DNA of 64,000 bases from Solobacterium sp. (GTDB lineage: Bacteria; Bacillota_I; Bacilli_A; Erysipelotrichales; Erysipelotrichaceae), in contig JAFRCE010000024.1 of the NCBI GenBank assembly GCA_017404505.1, positions 186,001 to 250,000 of the forward strand. Direction: 5' to 3'. This document shows positions 44,486 through 52,339 of this stretch, in pieces. Numbering within the stretch: the first letter of the stretch is position 1; every line of letters starts with the position of its first letter. A program made the position numbers and the translations under genes. Under the pieces are notes generated by a model, which had not been told where the DNA came from, did not search any database, and was given only the letters and a program-made list of their open reading frames with translations.

Positions 44486-46023
44486 CCTTCGCATATAATG
44501 AACCGTTATACTTTGCTGGTTTTCTGCCTGCTGTCGTATTTGTTTATCAGTTCTGCCCGAAGAAATTCCGCTGGCTGGTTTTACTGCTGGCCAATTATGC
44601 CTTCTTCTTCATCTGGAGCAAATGGCTGCTGGTCTATAACCTGATTTCTGTCGTGATCACGTTTGTCTTCGGCAGGATCCTGGGCAATATGAAGAAAGCC
44701 CCGGAAGGTGTGGACAAGAAAGCCTTCAAGAAAAAGAAAAACAGAATCATGACTTTGGGGATTCTGCTGAATCTGGGCATTCTTGTCGTATTGAAGTATA
44801 CAAACTTCATCGGTACGAATCTTGCGGCATTATTCTCTTTCGAGTTTGAAAAGGTCAGCTGGGTGATACCGATCGGAATCTCCTATTACACACTGCAGTC
44901 GATTTCCTATCTGGTTGACGTGAAGAACCGGAAACTGGAACCGGCGGACAAAATCTATAAACTGGCACTGTATATGAGTTTCTTTGCGACGATTATGCAG
45001 GGACCGATCACCGCTTATGGAGACGTTGGTGAAGACCTGTGTGCCGGCCACGATATCACCTACAGCAATCTGGCAGTCGGCTTTGAGAGAATTCTTTTGG
45101 GTATGTTCAAGAAGGTCATGATCGCCGATCATCTGGCACCTGCCGTTAAGGTATTGTTCATGAATTATACCAATGACGGTGCCATGGCACTGATGGCTGC
45201 GGTATTGTGCACCTTACAGCTGTATATGGACTTTGCCGGAACAATTGATATTGCGATTGGTTCCGGAAAGATCTTCGGTGTGACATTGGCGGAAAACTTC
45301 CGGCAGCCCTTCTTCGCCAAGAATGCGTCTGAGTTCTGGCGCCGTTGGCATATGACACTTGGTGTTTTCCTGCGTACATATATCTTCTATCCGGTATCTT
45401 TATCCAAGCCGGTACAGAAGATCACCAAGTGGACAAAGAATCATCTGGGTAAAAAAGCAGCCCGTTTTGTCGGCCCGCTGATTGCCTTGTTTTGCGTCTG
45501 GATCTGCAATGGTCTGTGGCATGGACCATACTGGACATATATCCTTTATGGCATGTATTACTTTGTCATTATCTTTATTGAACTGTTAATGGAAGATCCT
45601 GTTAAGAGGTTCAATGAGAAGTTCCATCTGGATGAGAACGGATGGGGATGGAGACTGTTCCGCTTTATCAAGCTGTTCTTCCTTGTCATCATCGGTGAAA
45701 TGTTCTTCATGGCACCTGACTTCGCGACCGGCTGGCAGATGTTTGTCAGTATCTTTACCAATTTCCACATCAGTTCCGTTGCGGAAAACTATCTGAGTCT
45801 GAGCATTGGAGTACATGACTATATCATTGTCGCAGTTGGCTATATCATGATCTTTATCTGGGGCGTGCTGAAAGAAACAAACTATCCGTTACGAGAGAAG
45901 TTTGAAAAACTGTCGACACCTGTCAGATGGAGTTTCTTATATGCGGTGATCATGGCGGTCATATTATTTGGCGCCTATGGTCCCGGGTATGATGCGGTAG
46001 CGATGTTATATGCGGGGTTCTGA
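44482..46023 (+). CDS. MBOAT O-acyltransferase (DltB/AlgI type)
   Basis: A 513-residue membrane-bound O-acyltransferase with about 11 helices. The family core is intact: VIPIGISYYTLQSISYLVDV, QLYMDFAGTIDIAIGSGKIFG, FWRRWHMTLGVFLRTYIFYPV and the catalytic His in NGLWHGPYW (His347). The wording is closer to AlgI than to classical DltB, though both share the fold. In DltB the acyl donor is a carrier-protein thioester taken from the cytoplasm; the carrier protein encoded at 48736 could play that part here. GGAGGTGG precedes ATG 44482, which overlaps the SGNH stop. The adenylating enzyme starts five bases later. Confidence 0.92.
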   Translation: MTFAYNEPLYFAGFLPAVVFVYQFCPKKFRWLVLLLANYAFFFIWSKWLLVYNLISVVITFVFGRILGNMKKAPEGVDKKAFKKKKNRIMTLGILLNLGILVVLKYTNFIGTNLAALFSFEFEKVSWVIPIGISYYTLQSISYLVDVKNRKLEPADKIYKLALYMSFFATIMQGPITAYGDVGEDLCAGHDITYSNLAVGFERILLGMFKKVMIADHLAPAVKVLFMNYTNDGAMALMAAVLCTLQLYMDFAGTIDIAIGSGKIFGVTLAENFRQPFFAKNASEFWRRWHMTLGVFLRTYIFYPVSLSKPVQKITKWTKNHLGKKAARFVGPLIALFCVWICNGLWHGPYWTYILYGMYYFVIIFIELLMEDPVKRFNEKFHLDENGWGWRLFRFIKLFFLVIIGEMFFMAPDFATGWQMFVSIFTNFHISSVAENYLSLSIGVHDYIIVAVGYIMIFIWGVLKETNYPLREKFEKLSTPVRWSFLYAVIMAVILFGAYGPGYDAVAMLYAGF

Positions 46024-46027
46024 GAAT

Positions 46028-47545
46028 ATGACAAAGAATATATTGGAATGGCTGGAAGCCAGTGAAAAAAGAGTACCTGAAAAGATTGCCTTCGGTGATG
46101 AAAACGGCGATCTCACATTCAGGGAATTATACGACGGTGCCAGAGTATGCGGTACATACTTTGCGCAGTATATTGATCGGAAAGATCCGGTTGTCTTCTA
46201 TCTGGAGAAAAGTAATCTGGCGATCAGAGGCATGTTCGGCGCGGTGTATGCCGGCGGTTTCTATTCACTGATCGATACCAGACAGCCGGCTGAAAGAATT
46301 CATAAGATCCTGGAAGTACTGGAGCCGAAGATCATTGTCACGGACGAGCAGTTTCAGGAACAGGCAAAGGAAATCTTCGCGGATTACCGGCTGGTCCTGA
46401 TCGAGGATATCTTGTCCGGAAATGAGATTAATGAAGAACTGTTAAACAGAATCCGGGAAGAGGCAGACGTGGAAGATCCGGTTTATGTCAATTTCACGAG
46501 CGGTTCGACTGGTGCTCCGAAAGGTGTGACCATCTGCCATCGTTCCATCATTGACTTCATTCCCCATTTCACGAATATCTTTGGCATTCAGGAAACAGAT
46601 ATCATGGGCAATCAGGCACCGTTTGATTTTGACGTGTCGGTCAAAGATATCTTCAGCGGTATCTATACCGGTGCCAAGGTACAGATCATTCCGAGAAGTT
46701 ATTTCTCCAATCCGACAAAACTGATGGACTATTTGTGCGACCATGAAGTAACCGTACTGGTATGGGCAGTATCCGCCATGTGCTTTGTATCGATCATGAA
46801 CGGCTTTGGATATAAAGTACCGGAAACGATTCGGATGGTCATGTTCAGTGGTGAAGTCATGCCGATCAAGCAGTTCAATATCTGGAAGAAGTATCTTCCG
46901 GATGTGAGGTATGTCAATCTGTATGGACCGACGGAAATCACATGTAACTGCACATACTATGAACTGGAAGACAGACCGTACGAACTTGATGAAGTGATTC
47001 CGATTGGCAAAGCCTTCCCGAACGAAAAAGTATTCCTGCTGGATGAGAACGATCATCTGGTTACTGAGCCGGGTATTTCCGGTGAAATCTGTGTGGCCGG
47101 CGACTGCCTTGCCTTGGGCTATTACCATAATCCGGAACGGACGAAGGAAGTGTTTGTCCAGAACCCGTTAACAGAAGAAAAAGAAACGATATACAGGACC
47201 GGCGATCTTGGTGAATACATGGCAGACGGAAATCTTGTTTATCGCTCCCGTAAAGATTTTCAGATCAAACATCTGGGACACAGAATCGAACTTGGCGAAA
47301 TCGAAAGCCAGGTGCAGGGAATTGATGGGGCGGAAAGAGCCTGTGCCATCTATGACTTCAAGAAAAAGAGAATCTTCCTGTTCTATGCCGGAAGTATTGA
47401 CAAGAAGGATCTGCAGGAAGCTCTGAAGGAAAAGGTACCTGCCTTCATGATTCCTAACAAAATGATCCAGGTGGAAGAAATGCCGATGACGAAGAACGGC
47501 AAAATCGACCGCAACAAGTTAAAGGAGCTGGGAGGTATCAAATGA
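46028..47545 (+). CDS. Amino-acid adenylating enzyme / carrier-protein ligase (DltA-like)
   Basis: A 505-residue ANL-superfamily ligase that would activate an amino acid with ATP and load it on the carrier protein. FTSGSTGAPKGVT (P-loop), APFDFDVSVKD (Asp202, matching the DltA residue that holds the substrate amino group), NLYGPTEITCNCTYY, YRTGDLGEYM, GHRIELGEIE and KNGKIDRNKL are present. The DltA motif FCGE reads FSGE here (Ser274); in Bacillus DltA that Cys lies by the substrate methyl group and helps select D-Ala. ATG 46028 follows the MBOAT stop; 46010 is a weaker alternative. The next gene overlaps it by four bases. Confidence 0.9.
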   Translation: MTKNILEWLEASEKRVPEKIAFGDENGDLTFRELYDGARVCGTYFAQYIDRKDPVVFYLEKSNLAIRGMFGAVYAGGFYSLIDTRQPAERIHKILEVLEPKIIVTDEQFQEQAKEIFADYRLVLIEDILSGNEINEELLNRIREEADVEDPVYVNFTSGSTGAPKGVTICHRSIIDFIPHFTNIFGIQETDIMGNQAPFDFDVSVKDIFSGIYTGAKVQIIPRSYFSNPTKLMDYLCDHEVTVLVWAVSAMCFVSIMNGFGYKVPETIRMVMFSGEVMPIKQFNIWKKYLPDVRYVNLYGPTEITCNCTYYELEDRPYELDEVIPIGKAFPNEKVFLLDENDHLVTEPGISGEICVAGDCLALGYYHNPERTKEVFVQNPLTEEKETIYRTGDLGEYMADGNLVYRSRKDFQIKHLGHRIELGEIESQVQGIDGAERACAIYDFKKKRIFLFYAGSIDKKDLQEALKEKVPAFMIPNKMIQVEEMPMTKNGKIDRNKLKELGGIK

Positions 47546-48711
47546 TTGAACTGAATGAAGTAAAGAAAATCGCAGCTGCGTTTGGTACACCGTCCTTTAT
47601 CTTTGATCTGGAAGTATTGAAGAACAGAGTTACAAAGATGCGGGAAATCACGGAAGGCAAATACCATCTCTGTTATTCCATCAAAGCCAACCCGTTCCTG
47701 ATTCCGACGATGACGGAACTGGTGGATAACCTGGAAGTATGCAGCCCCGGCGAACTGGCTATCTGTGAAGCACTGCATGTTCCAGCAGAGATGATCATTT
47801 ACTCCGGTGTGAACAAAGGATACAAAGATGTATCGGAAGCCTTTGACTATGGTGTCATTCACTTCACAGCGGAATCCATCCATCATATGGAACTGGTAAG
47901 CAGAGTGGCGAAAGAAAAAGGCAGAGACGTCTGCATTCTGCCAAGACTGACATCCGGAACGCAGTTCGGGATGTCCAAAGAAGACCTTGTTTACTTAATT
48001 GAGAACAGAGATCAGTATCCGCATGTACAGATCGAAGGCATTCATTACTTTGTCGGCACCCAGAGAAAGAAACTGGACAGACAGAGAAAAGAACTGGCCA
48101 TGTTAAAAGAACTCTTTGCGGAGTTAAGAGATACATACAAGGTTGAACTGAAGAAACTTGAATACGGACCGGGTCTGCCGGTGCCGCTGTTTGAAGGAGA
48201 AGACTTCTCCGATACCTTACAGCCGATGAATGAACTGCAGGAAGCATTGTCTGAAGTCACAGAGTGGGCGGAACTGACCGTGGAAATGGGCCGCTTCATT
48301 GCGACCGAGTGCGGCACGTATATTACCGGTGTGGCTGATCTGAAATCGGAATACTGTATTCTTGATGGTGGTATGAACCATGTCAATTATGTCGGTCAGA
48401 TGATGGGTATGAAAAATCCAATTATCAGACATATTCATACAGCGGAGAACCGTGATCCAAAGGAATGGACATTGTGCGGTTCCTTATGCACGACCAACGA
48501 CGTCATGGTGCGAAAAATCACACTGGAAGGCTTAGCAATTGGTGATACCCTGTCCTTTGAGAATATCGGTGCCTATTCAGTGACAGAAGGTATTTATCTG
48601 TTCTTAAGCAGAACCATGCCGAAGGTGATCCTACGCTATGGTGAAGGAGAATACAAACTTGTCAGAGACGCATTGGAGACAAGTAACTTCAATACACCTG
48701 TGGTAGAATAG
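47542..48711 (+). CDS. PLP-dependent amino-acid decarboxylase, fold type III (DapDC/BtrK-like)
   Basis: A 389-residue alanine-racemase-fold enzyme. YSIKANP carries the PLP Lys (Lys48); IHYFVGTQ replaces the usual HxHxGSQ; EYGPGLPVP is the phosphate-binding loop; EMGRF near 247 matches the EPGR block holding the pyridine nitrogen; GSLCTTNDV holds the decarboxylase Cys (Cys316); and ENIGAYSVTEG is the C-terminal Tyr block. The Cys and GAY blocks point to decarboxylation rather than racemisation. GGAGGTATCAA precedes ATG 47542, which overlaps the adenylating gene, so the enzymes are coupled. Standard dlt operons lack this gene. A BtrK-like action on a carrier-bound amino acid is possible; free-substrate decarboxylation is the alternative. 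Confidence 0.88.
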   Translation: MIELNEVKKIAAAFGTPSFIFDLEVLKNRVTKMREITEGKYHLCYSIKANPFLIPTMTELVDNLEVCSPGELAICEALHVPAEMIIYSGVNKGYKDVSEAFDYGVIHFTAESIHHMELVSRVAKEKGRDVCILPRLTSGTQFGMSKEDLVYLIENRDQYPHVQIEGIHYFVGTQRKKLDRQRKELAMLKELFAELRDTYKVELKKLEYGPGLPVPLFEGEDFSDTLQPMNELQEALSEVTEWAELTVEMGRFIATECGTYITGVADLKSEYCILDGGMNHVNYVGQMMGMKNPIIRHIHTAENRDPKEWTLCGSLCTTNDVMVRKITLEGLAIGDTLSFENIGAYSVTEGIYLFLSRTMPKVILRYGEGEYKLVRDALETSNFNTPVVE

Positions 48712-48735
48712 AAGAGATATTGGGAGGCTATAAGA

Positions 48736-48963
48736 ATGGAAGAACTTTTGGAAGTATTACAGGACATCAAGGATGATGTAGATTTTGAGACATGTACGAC
48801 ACTGATCGATGATCATATACTGGATTCATTTGATATCCTGCAGCTGATCAGTTCTCTGAATGATACATTCGATATTTCGATTCCGGCATCTGAGATCGTT
48901 CCGGAGAACTTCAACAGTGCAGAAGCGCTCTGGAAGATGGTACAGAAACTGCAGGAAGAATAA
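48736..48963 (+). CDS. Acyl/aminoacyl carrier protein (DltC-like)
   Basis: A 75-residue acidic helical carrier protein. HILDSFDILQLISSL contains the phosphopantetheine-bearing Ser31 in the DSF/DSL motif, and IPASEIVPENFNSAEALWKMV matches the last helix of DltC-type carriers. It would carry the activated amino acid as a thioester for the MBOAT enzyme, and perhaps for the decarboxylase. GGGAGGC precedes ATG 48736, 24 bases after the decarboxylase. A terminator follows, so the five genes from 43544 form one operon. Confidence 0.92.
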   Translation: MEELLEVLQDIKDDVDFETCTTLIDDHILDSFDILQLISSLNDTFDISIPASEIVPENFNSAEALWKMVQKLQEE

Positions 48964-48980
48964 ATCAAAACCAATCTGAT

Positions 48981-49006
48981 AATCCCGTGCATACGGGATT
49001 TTTTTA
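48981..49006 (+). terminator. Intrinsic terminator after the Dlt-like operon
   Basis: AATCCCGT (48981-48988) and ACGGGATT (48993-49000) form an 8-base stem with a 4-base loop, then a run of T residues. It isolates the Dlt-like operon from the regulator pair downstream. Confidence 0.9.
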
Positions 49007-49055
49007 GTAGGGGCAATTAAAGATAAACACCAGCAAACAATCTTAGAGTTTTTGT

Positions 49056-49082
49056 GTGCATATTGTGCATATTGTGCAAATT
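49056..49082 (+). repeat. Three tandem 9-base repeats upstream of a promoter
   Basis: GTGCATATT occurs at 49056-49064 and 49065-49073, then GTGCAAATT at 49074-49082, followed by a related GCAATATTT. The array ends about 22 bases before the -35 at 49105 and could be a binding site for a regulator of the sigma-like gene pair. Confidence 0.75.
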
Positions 49083-49104
49083 GCAATATTTGTTCATCTT
49101 TTCG

Positions 49105-49132
49105 TTTACTTTGGGTTTTTAGAGCGTATAAT
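49105..49132 (+). promoter_or_regulatory. Sigma-A promoter for the sigma-like gene pair
   Basis: TTTACT (49105-49110) and TATAAT (49127-49132) are 16 bases apart. A small hairpin follows in the leader: AAAGGC (49155-49160) pairs with GCCTTT (49168-49173), and a T-rich stretch comes next, before the AAAGGAAGAG ribosome site of the gene at 49196. Confidence 0.6.
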
Positions 49133-49195
49133 GGTAAAAGGACATTCTTGCACAAAAGGCACTTTTAGCCTTTGCTTTTGCAGAAAGGAAGAGAA

Positions 49196-49537
49196 ATGCT
49201 GGAGTATAAAGACCGTCTGAATGCATTCAGATCATCTGCCAGGTTTTATCTTGAGAACAAATCTCAATATGAAACATTGAAAAGTACATCAACGAATACA
49301 AAAGACAGTCAGGTTCTAAACTATCTGCATGATGATATCTCTTTTGTAGAGAAAACACTGCAGAAAGTGGTGGACTTGTTCGGACCCGGAGCCGGGTTGA
49401 TTATCTACAAACTGTACGTGGAAGGCAAGACCCAGTCAGATGTTGCCGAAGAGTATCACATGACAAGAAGACAGCTGCAATACTCGCTGGGCAAATGGAC
49501 CAAAGCATTGTTTGACGAGGTGCCTGGTGTACAGTGA
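49196..49537 (+). CDS. Small sigma-factor-like HTH protein (phage regulator type), gene 1
   Basis: A 113-residue protein with a helical N-terminus and a C-terminal sigma-region-4-like helix-turn-helix: LIIYKLYVEGKTQSDVAEEYHMTRRQLQYSLGKW, where Ala-Glu-Glu-Tyr precedes the recognition helix. This resembles phage late-gene activators of the ArpU/RinA and DUF1492 kinds. ATG 49196 is preceded by AAAGGAAGAG; an in-frame TTG at 49172 is less likely. Its stop lies inside the next gene, which has the same layout, so they look like a duplicated, coupled pair. No other phage gene is nearby, so domestication or a remnant is possible. Confidence 0.75.
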   Translation: MLEYKDRLNAFRSSARFYLENKSQYETLKSTSTNTKDSQVLNYLHDDISFVEKTLQKVVDLFGPGAGLIIYKLYVEGKTQSDVAEEYHMTRRQLQYSLGKWTKALFDEVPGVQ

Positions 49538-50042
49538 CGACGAACGAATCGAGACATTCCGTGAGGAGTGTCAGAACTACTTCCGCTACCAGAACCGGAT
49601 CAAGGATTTACAGGAACAGCTGGAATCTCTGACAAACCGGTATGAGAATGTGCATTCACCAGTACTTGACCGTGTTGGAACATCCGGTACACCGTCTGAG
49701 CGGGACCGGGTGATCCAGTACATGGATGCTAAGACAAAACTGGACAAACGAATCGATGTTTATCAGAGAATGCTGGACTGGATCGAGTCGTGCATTGACA
49801 AAGTTCCGCTTCCTTCCTACCGTATTCTCATATGGCAGACTTTTATTCAGGGGTATAAACTGTCCGCCATGGCCACCAAGTATGATGTGAGTCAGAAACA
49901 CATCGGCACCACCAGAAGGAAATGCCTTCTGAAGGTGCTTACAGATGAGAAGATGAAAACGCACGATCAGATCCAGATGGAAATGATCGATGCCGAAACT
50001 TCCGGGCTCAGAAGGATGGCCGCAAACAATAGCAGTGAGTGA
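49527..50042 (+). CDS. Sigma-factor-like HTH protein (ArpU/RinA-like), gene 2
   Basis: A 171-residue protein. The first half is coiled-coil-prone (QNYFRYQNRIKDLQEQLESL); the second has a sigma-region-4-like helix-turn-helix, YRILIWQTFIQGYKLSAMATKYDVSQKHIGTTRRK, matching phage ArpU/RinA-type transcription activators. GTG 49527 is preferred because GAGG lies six bases upstream; it overlaps the first gene by 11 bases. The pair is boxed in by terminators on both sides, forming an independent transcription unit. The target promoters are unknown. Confidence 0.75.
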   Translation: MYSDDERIETFREECQNYFRYQNRIKDLQEQLESLTNRYENVHSPVLDRVGTSGTPSERDRVIQYMDAKTKLDKRIDVYQRMLDWIESCIDKVPLPSYRILIWQTFIQGYKLSAMATKYDVSQKHIGTTRRKCLLKVLTDEKMKTHDQIQMEMIDAETSGLRRMAANNSSE

Positions 50043-50084
50043 CCCCGGGATAGAACAAACTTGCTTTCGGATCCCGGGGTTTTT
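50043..50084 (+). terminator. Strong intrinsic terminator after the sigma-like pair
   Basis: CCCCGGGAT (50043-50051) pairs perfectly with ATCCCGGGG (50071-50079), followed by five T residues. It lies directly after the stop codon. Confidence 0.92.
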
Positions 50085-50110
50085 CTGTATCTTGTCAGAG
50101 AAAGGGATGT

Positions 50111-51328
50111 ATGCCGTTTAATTTCAGTTTTCGCAAGCCTAAGACATATCTGTTAATGCATAAGAACATTCCTGTTCTCAGTGCCGAATATGATATGGAC
50201 AAGGCGGAGTTTACCAAACTTCTGGAAGTGAGCAATTTTGAACATGTACCATATTCCGCAAGAGAAGATAACACAATCAATCTGAAGAAACTGAATCACT
50301 GGTACCGCTGGCGCGGTATCCCTGACTACCGTCTCGGTCTGGACAGACTGTTAAACAGACTTGATATCGAAGACCCAAGAGAACTCTTAAGCAAACATTA
50401 TGCACTGTCAGTTTCTGATCACTACTGGCTGAAGGAAGAAAGCAACACAAAGACTTACGAAGATATTTCCTACTTCACCCATCGTTTTGATCAGGATGGT
50501 TTTGGCAAAGCCATGTTTGCCCTGGGCAGAGCGGAACCGGAAGAGTCCGCATTAAAAACTCCGAACAACACATTAGCCGGCTATCAGAAGAAAGCCTGGT
50601 TCCATAAGAATGCTGATCTATATTTATATAAGGGTGGTACATTTCCCTGTCAGCTGGAACCGATCCACGAAAAGCTTGCTTCTGAGATTGGCAAACGGTT
50701 AGGAATGGATGTTATTCCGTATACAACAACGATCTATGAAAACCAGGTCGTATCCGTATGCAAGAATATGCTTGATGAACACCATGATCTGATTACCGCT
50801 GATGAAGTTCTCAGCTTCAAAAAAGCAGGAAAAGATGAATTTGAGTATTATTCATATGTGAAGATCCTGGAAGAAAAAGGCATTGCCAATGCTCAGAAAG
50901 CATTGGATGACATGCTGGTTTTGGACTTCATTATGATGAATACTGACAGACATAACCAGAACCTGGGTGTCATCATCAATGCGGATACAATGCAATGGGA
51001 AAAGGTTGCACCAATCTTTGATACGGGTACCGGATTGGCTTGCTTAAGAGCAGACGAAGAAGTAGAAGGCTGGACAGAGGTATATAATTACAAATTGTTC
51101 AACTCCAACAAAATACCAGATAACGTATCGGCGTATCTGATCAAGGATCTCTCCAGATATGACTTCAAATCTCTGAAAGACATTCTGCAGTACTACTATG
51201 ATGCCATGAAAGAGACACAGGTCATTACCGGCATTACAGAAAGAAGAATCAAGAGCCAGGTCAGACTTCTGGCCAGCCGTATCAAAACAATTTATAAGTT
51301 CCAGAAAAAAGCAGCACAAAAGGGATAG
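50111..51328 (+). CDS. HipA/CtkA-like serine/threonine kinase
   Basis: A 405-residue protein with a HipA-type kinase fold. The candidate ATP-binding Lys is in YLYKGG near 173; the catalytic loop NTDRHNQN has Asp279 and Asn284; and APIFDTGTGL near 300 is the metal-binding DFG equivalent. The first 150 residues form a separate helical region (DYRLGLDRLLNRLDIEDP). HipA toxins usually pair with a HipB antitoxin, which is missing here, so a CtkA-like solo kinase or other signalling role is as likely as toxicity. AAAGGG precedes ATG 50111. The LCP gene of the capsule locus starts six bases after its stop, suggesting co-transcription. Confidence 0.8.
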   Translation: MPFNFSFRKPKTYLLMHKNIPVLSAEYDMDKAEFTKLLEVSNFEHVPYSAREDNTINLKKLNHWYRWRGIPDYRLGLDRLLNRLDIEDPRELLSKHYALSVSDHYWLKEESNTKTYEDISYFTHRFDQDGFGKAMFALGRAEPEESALKTPNNTLAGYQKKAWFHKNADLYLYKGGTFPCQLEPIHEKLASEIGKRLGMDVIPYTTTIYENQVVSVCKNMLDEHHDLITADEVLSFKKAGKDEFEYYSYVKILEEKGIANAQKALDDMLVLDFIMMNTDRHNQNLGVIINADTMQWEKVAPIFDTGTGLACLRADEEVEGWTEVYNYKLFNSNKIPDNVSAYLIKDLSRYDFKSLKDILQYYYDAMKETQVITGITERRIKSQVRLLASRIKTIYKFQKKAAQKG

Positions 51329-51334
51329 AATTAT

Positions 51335-52339
51335 ATGAGCAGACGCAGAAAAATCAGAAAATCCGATATTCAGAAAGCACTGATTGCCATAGCCTGTGTA
51401 GCTTTGTTAGTTGGTGTAGGGGGTTTTTTCATCTCCCGATGGGAAAACGCCCGCTACGCAACAGAAGGTGGTACAGGCGGAGTGCAGTCCGGATCGGTTT
51501 TCTCACAGGAAACAATCACGATAGATGGTAAAACTTATACAAAAAAGAAAAACATCAGATCTTATCTGATCATGGGCTGTGACAACGGCAATGAGCCGGT
51601 TACACACGCACATGGCGGTCAGGCGGATATGCAGGTCCTGGTAGTCGTGGATGATGCAAATAAGACATGGCGACTCATGCCGATCGATAGAGATACGATG
51701 GTTTTCTTTGAAGCGATAGATGACGATGATCAGGTGGTCGGAACAACCAACGGACAGATCTGTCTGGTACATGCTTATGGTACCTGGGACACCGGTGCCA
51801 AGAATACAGTAAAAACCGTATCTGACATCCTTGGCGGACAGAAAATAAATGGCTACCTTTCAACAAATATGGAATCTATTGAAATTGTCAATGACGCTGT
51901 TGGCGGTGTTCCGGTGACTGTGACCACTGACTTCACAGTAATCGATGATTCTCTGGTATTAGGTGAAGAAATCGTCCTGCAGGGAAAACAGGCTGAAACC
52001 TTTGTTCGGAGCCGCATGTCGGTTGATAACGGAACGAATGAGGCACGTATGGCCAGACAGGATGCCTACTTCAATGGCCTGCTGAAACAGGTCTCCGGAT
52101 TGGGTGAAAGCCAGATCCTGGATATCTATGACAAGATTGCTTCAAACAGCGTGACCAATATCGGCAGCGGTGATTTCGTTGACCTTGCCGAAATGACAAA
52201 AGAATATACCAGACTGGATAATATCCAGATTGACGGTGAGCATGTAGTAAATAATAATCACATGGAATTTCACATGGATGAAGACAGTGTGAACCGTGTT
52301 ATACTTGAACTGTTCTTTGAGAGCCAGGAGGCTGAGTAA
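51335..52339 (+). CDS. LCP (LytR-CpsA-Psr) family ligase, capsule locus
   Basis: A 334-residue membrane-anchored LCP protein with one N-terminal helix (about 13-33). The LCP domain shows YLIMGCDNG, QADMQVLVVVDD, LMPIDRDTMV with the conserved Arg, VNDAVGGVPVTV and EARMARQDAYF, where the second Arg block sits. It lacks the solute-binding-like lobe and the long tails of the two other copies. Placed first in a CpsC-CpsD locus, it would attach the capsule to peptidoglycan as CpsA does. AAAGGGATAG precedes the ATG; the stop overlaps the CpsC start (TAATG). Confidence 0.88.
   Translation: MSRRRKIRKSDIQKALIAIACVALLVGVGGFFISRWENARYATEGGTGGVQSGSVFSQETITIDGKTYTKKKNIRSYLIMGCDNGNEPVTHAHGGQADMQVLVVVDDANKTWRLMPIDRDTMVFFEAIDDDDQVVGTTNGQICLVHAYGTWDTGAKNTVKTVSDILGGQKINGYLSTNMESIEIVNDAVGGVPVTVTTDFTVIDDSLVLGEEIVLQGKQAETFVRSRMSVDNGTNEARMARQDAYFNGLLKQVSGLGESQILDIYDKIASNSVTNIGSGDFVDLAEMTKEYTRLDNIQIDGEHVVNNNHMEFHMDEDSVNRVILELFFESQEAE

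Noticed and set aside
47542..48711. Alanine racemase supplying D-Ala to the Dlt-like operon
   Set aside because: Same fold, but the GSLCTTNDV Cys block and the ENIGAYSVTEG block are those of the decarboxylase branch; racemase is kept only as a remote alternative.
49056..49082. Replication iterons
   Set aside because: Only three short repeats, no DnaA boxes or replication gene nearby; a regulatory site is simpler.
50111..51328. HipAB toxin-antitoxin module
   Set aside because: No HipB-like small HTH gene adjoins the kinase; the upstream sigma-like genes are separated by a strong terminator.
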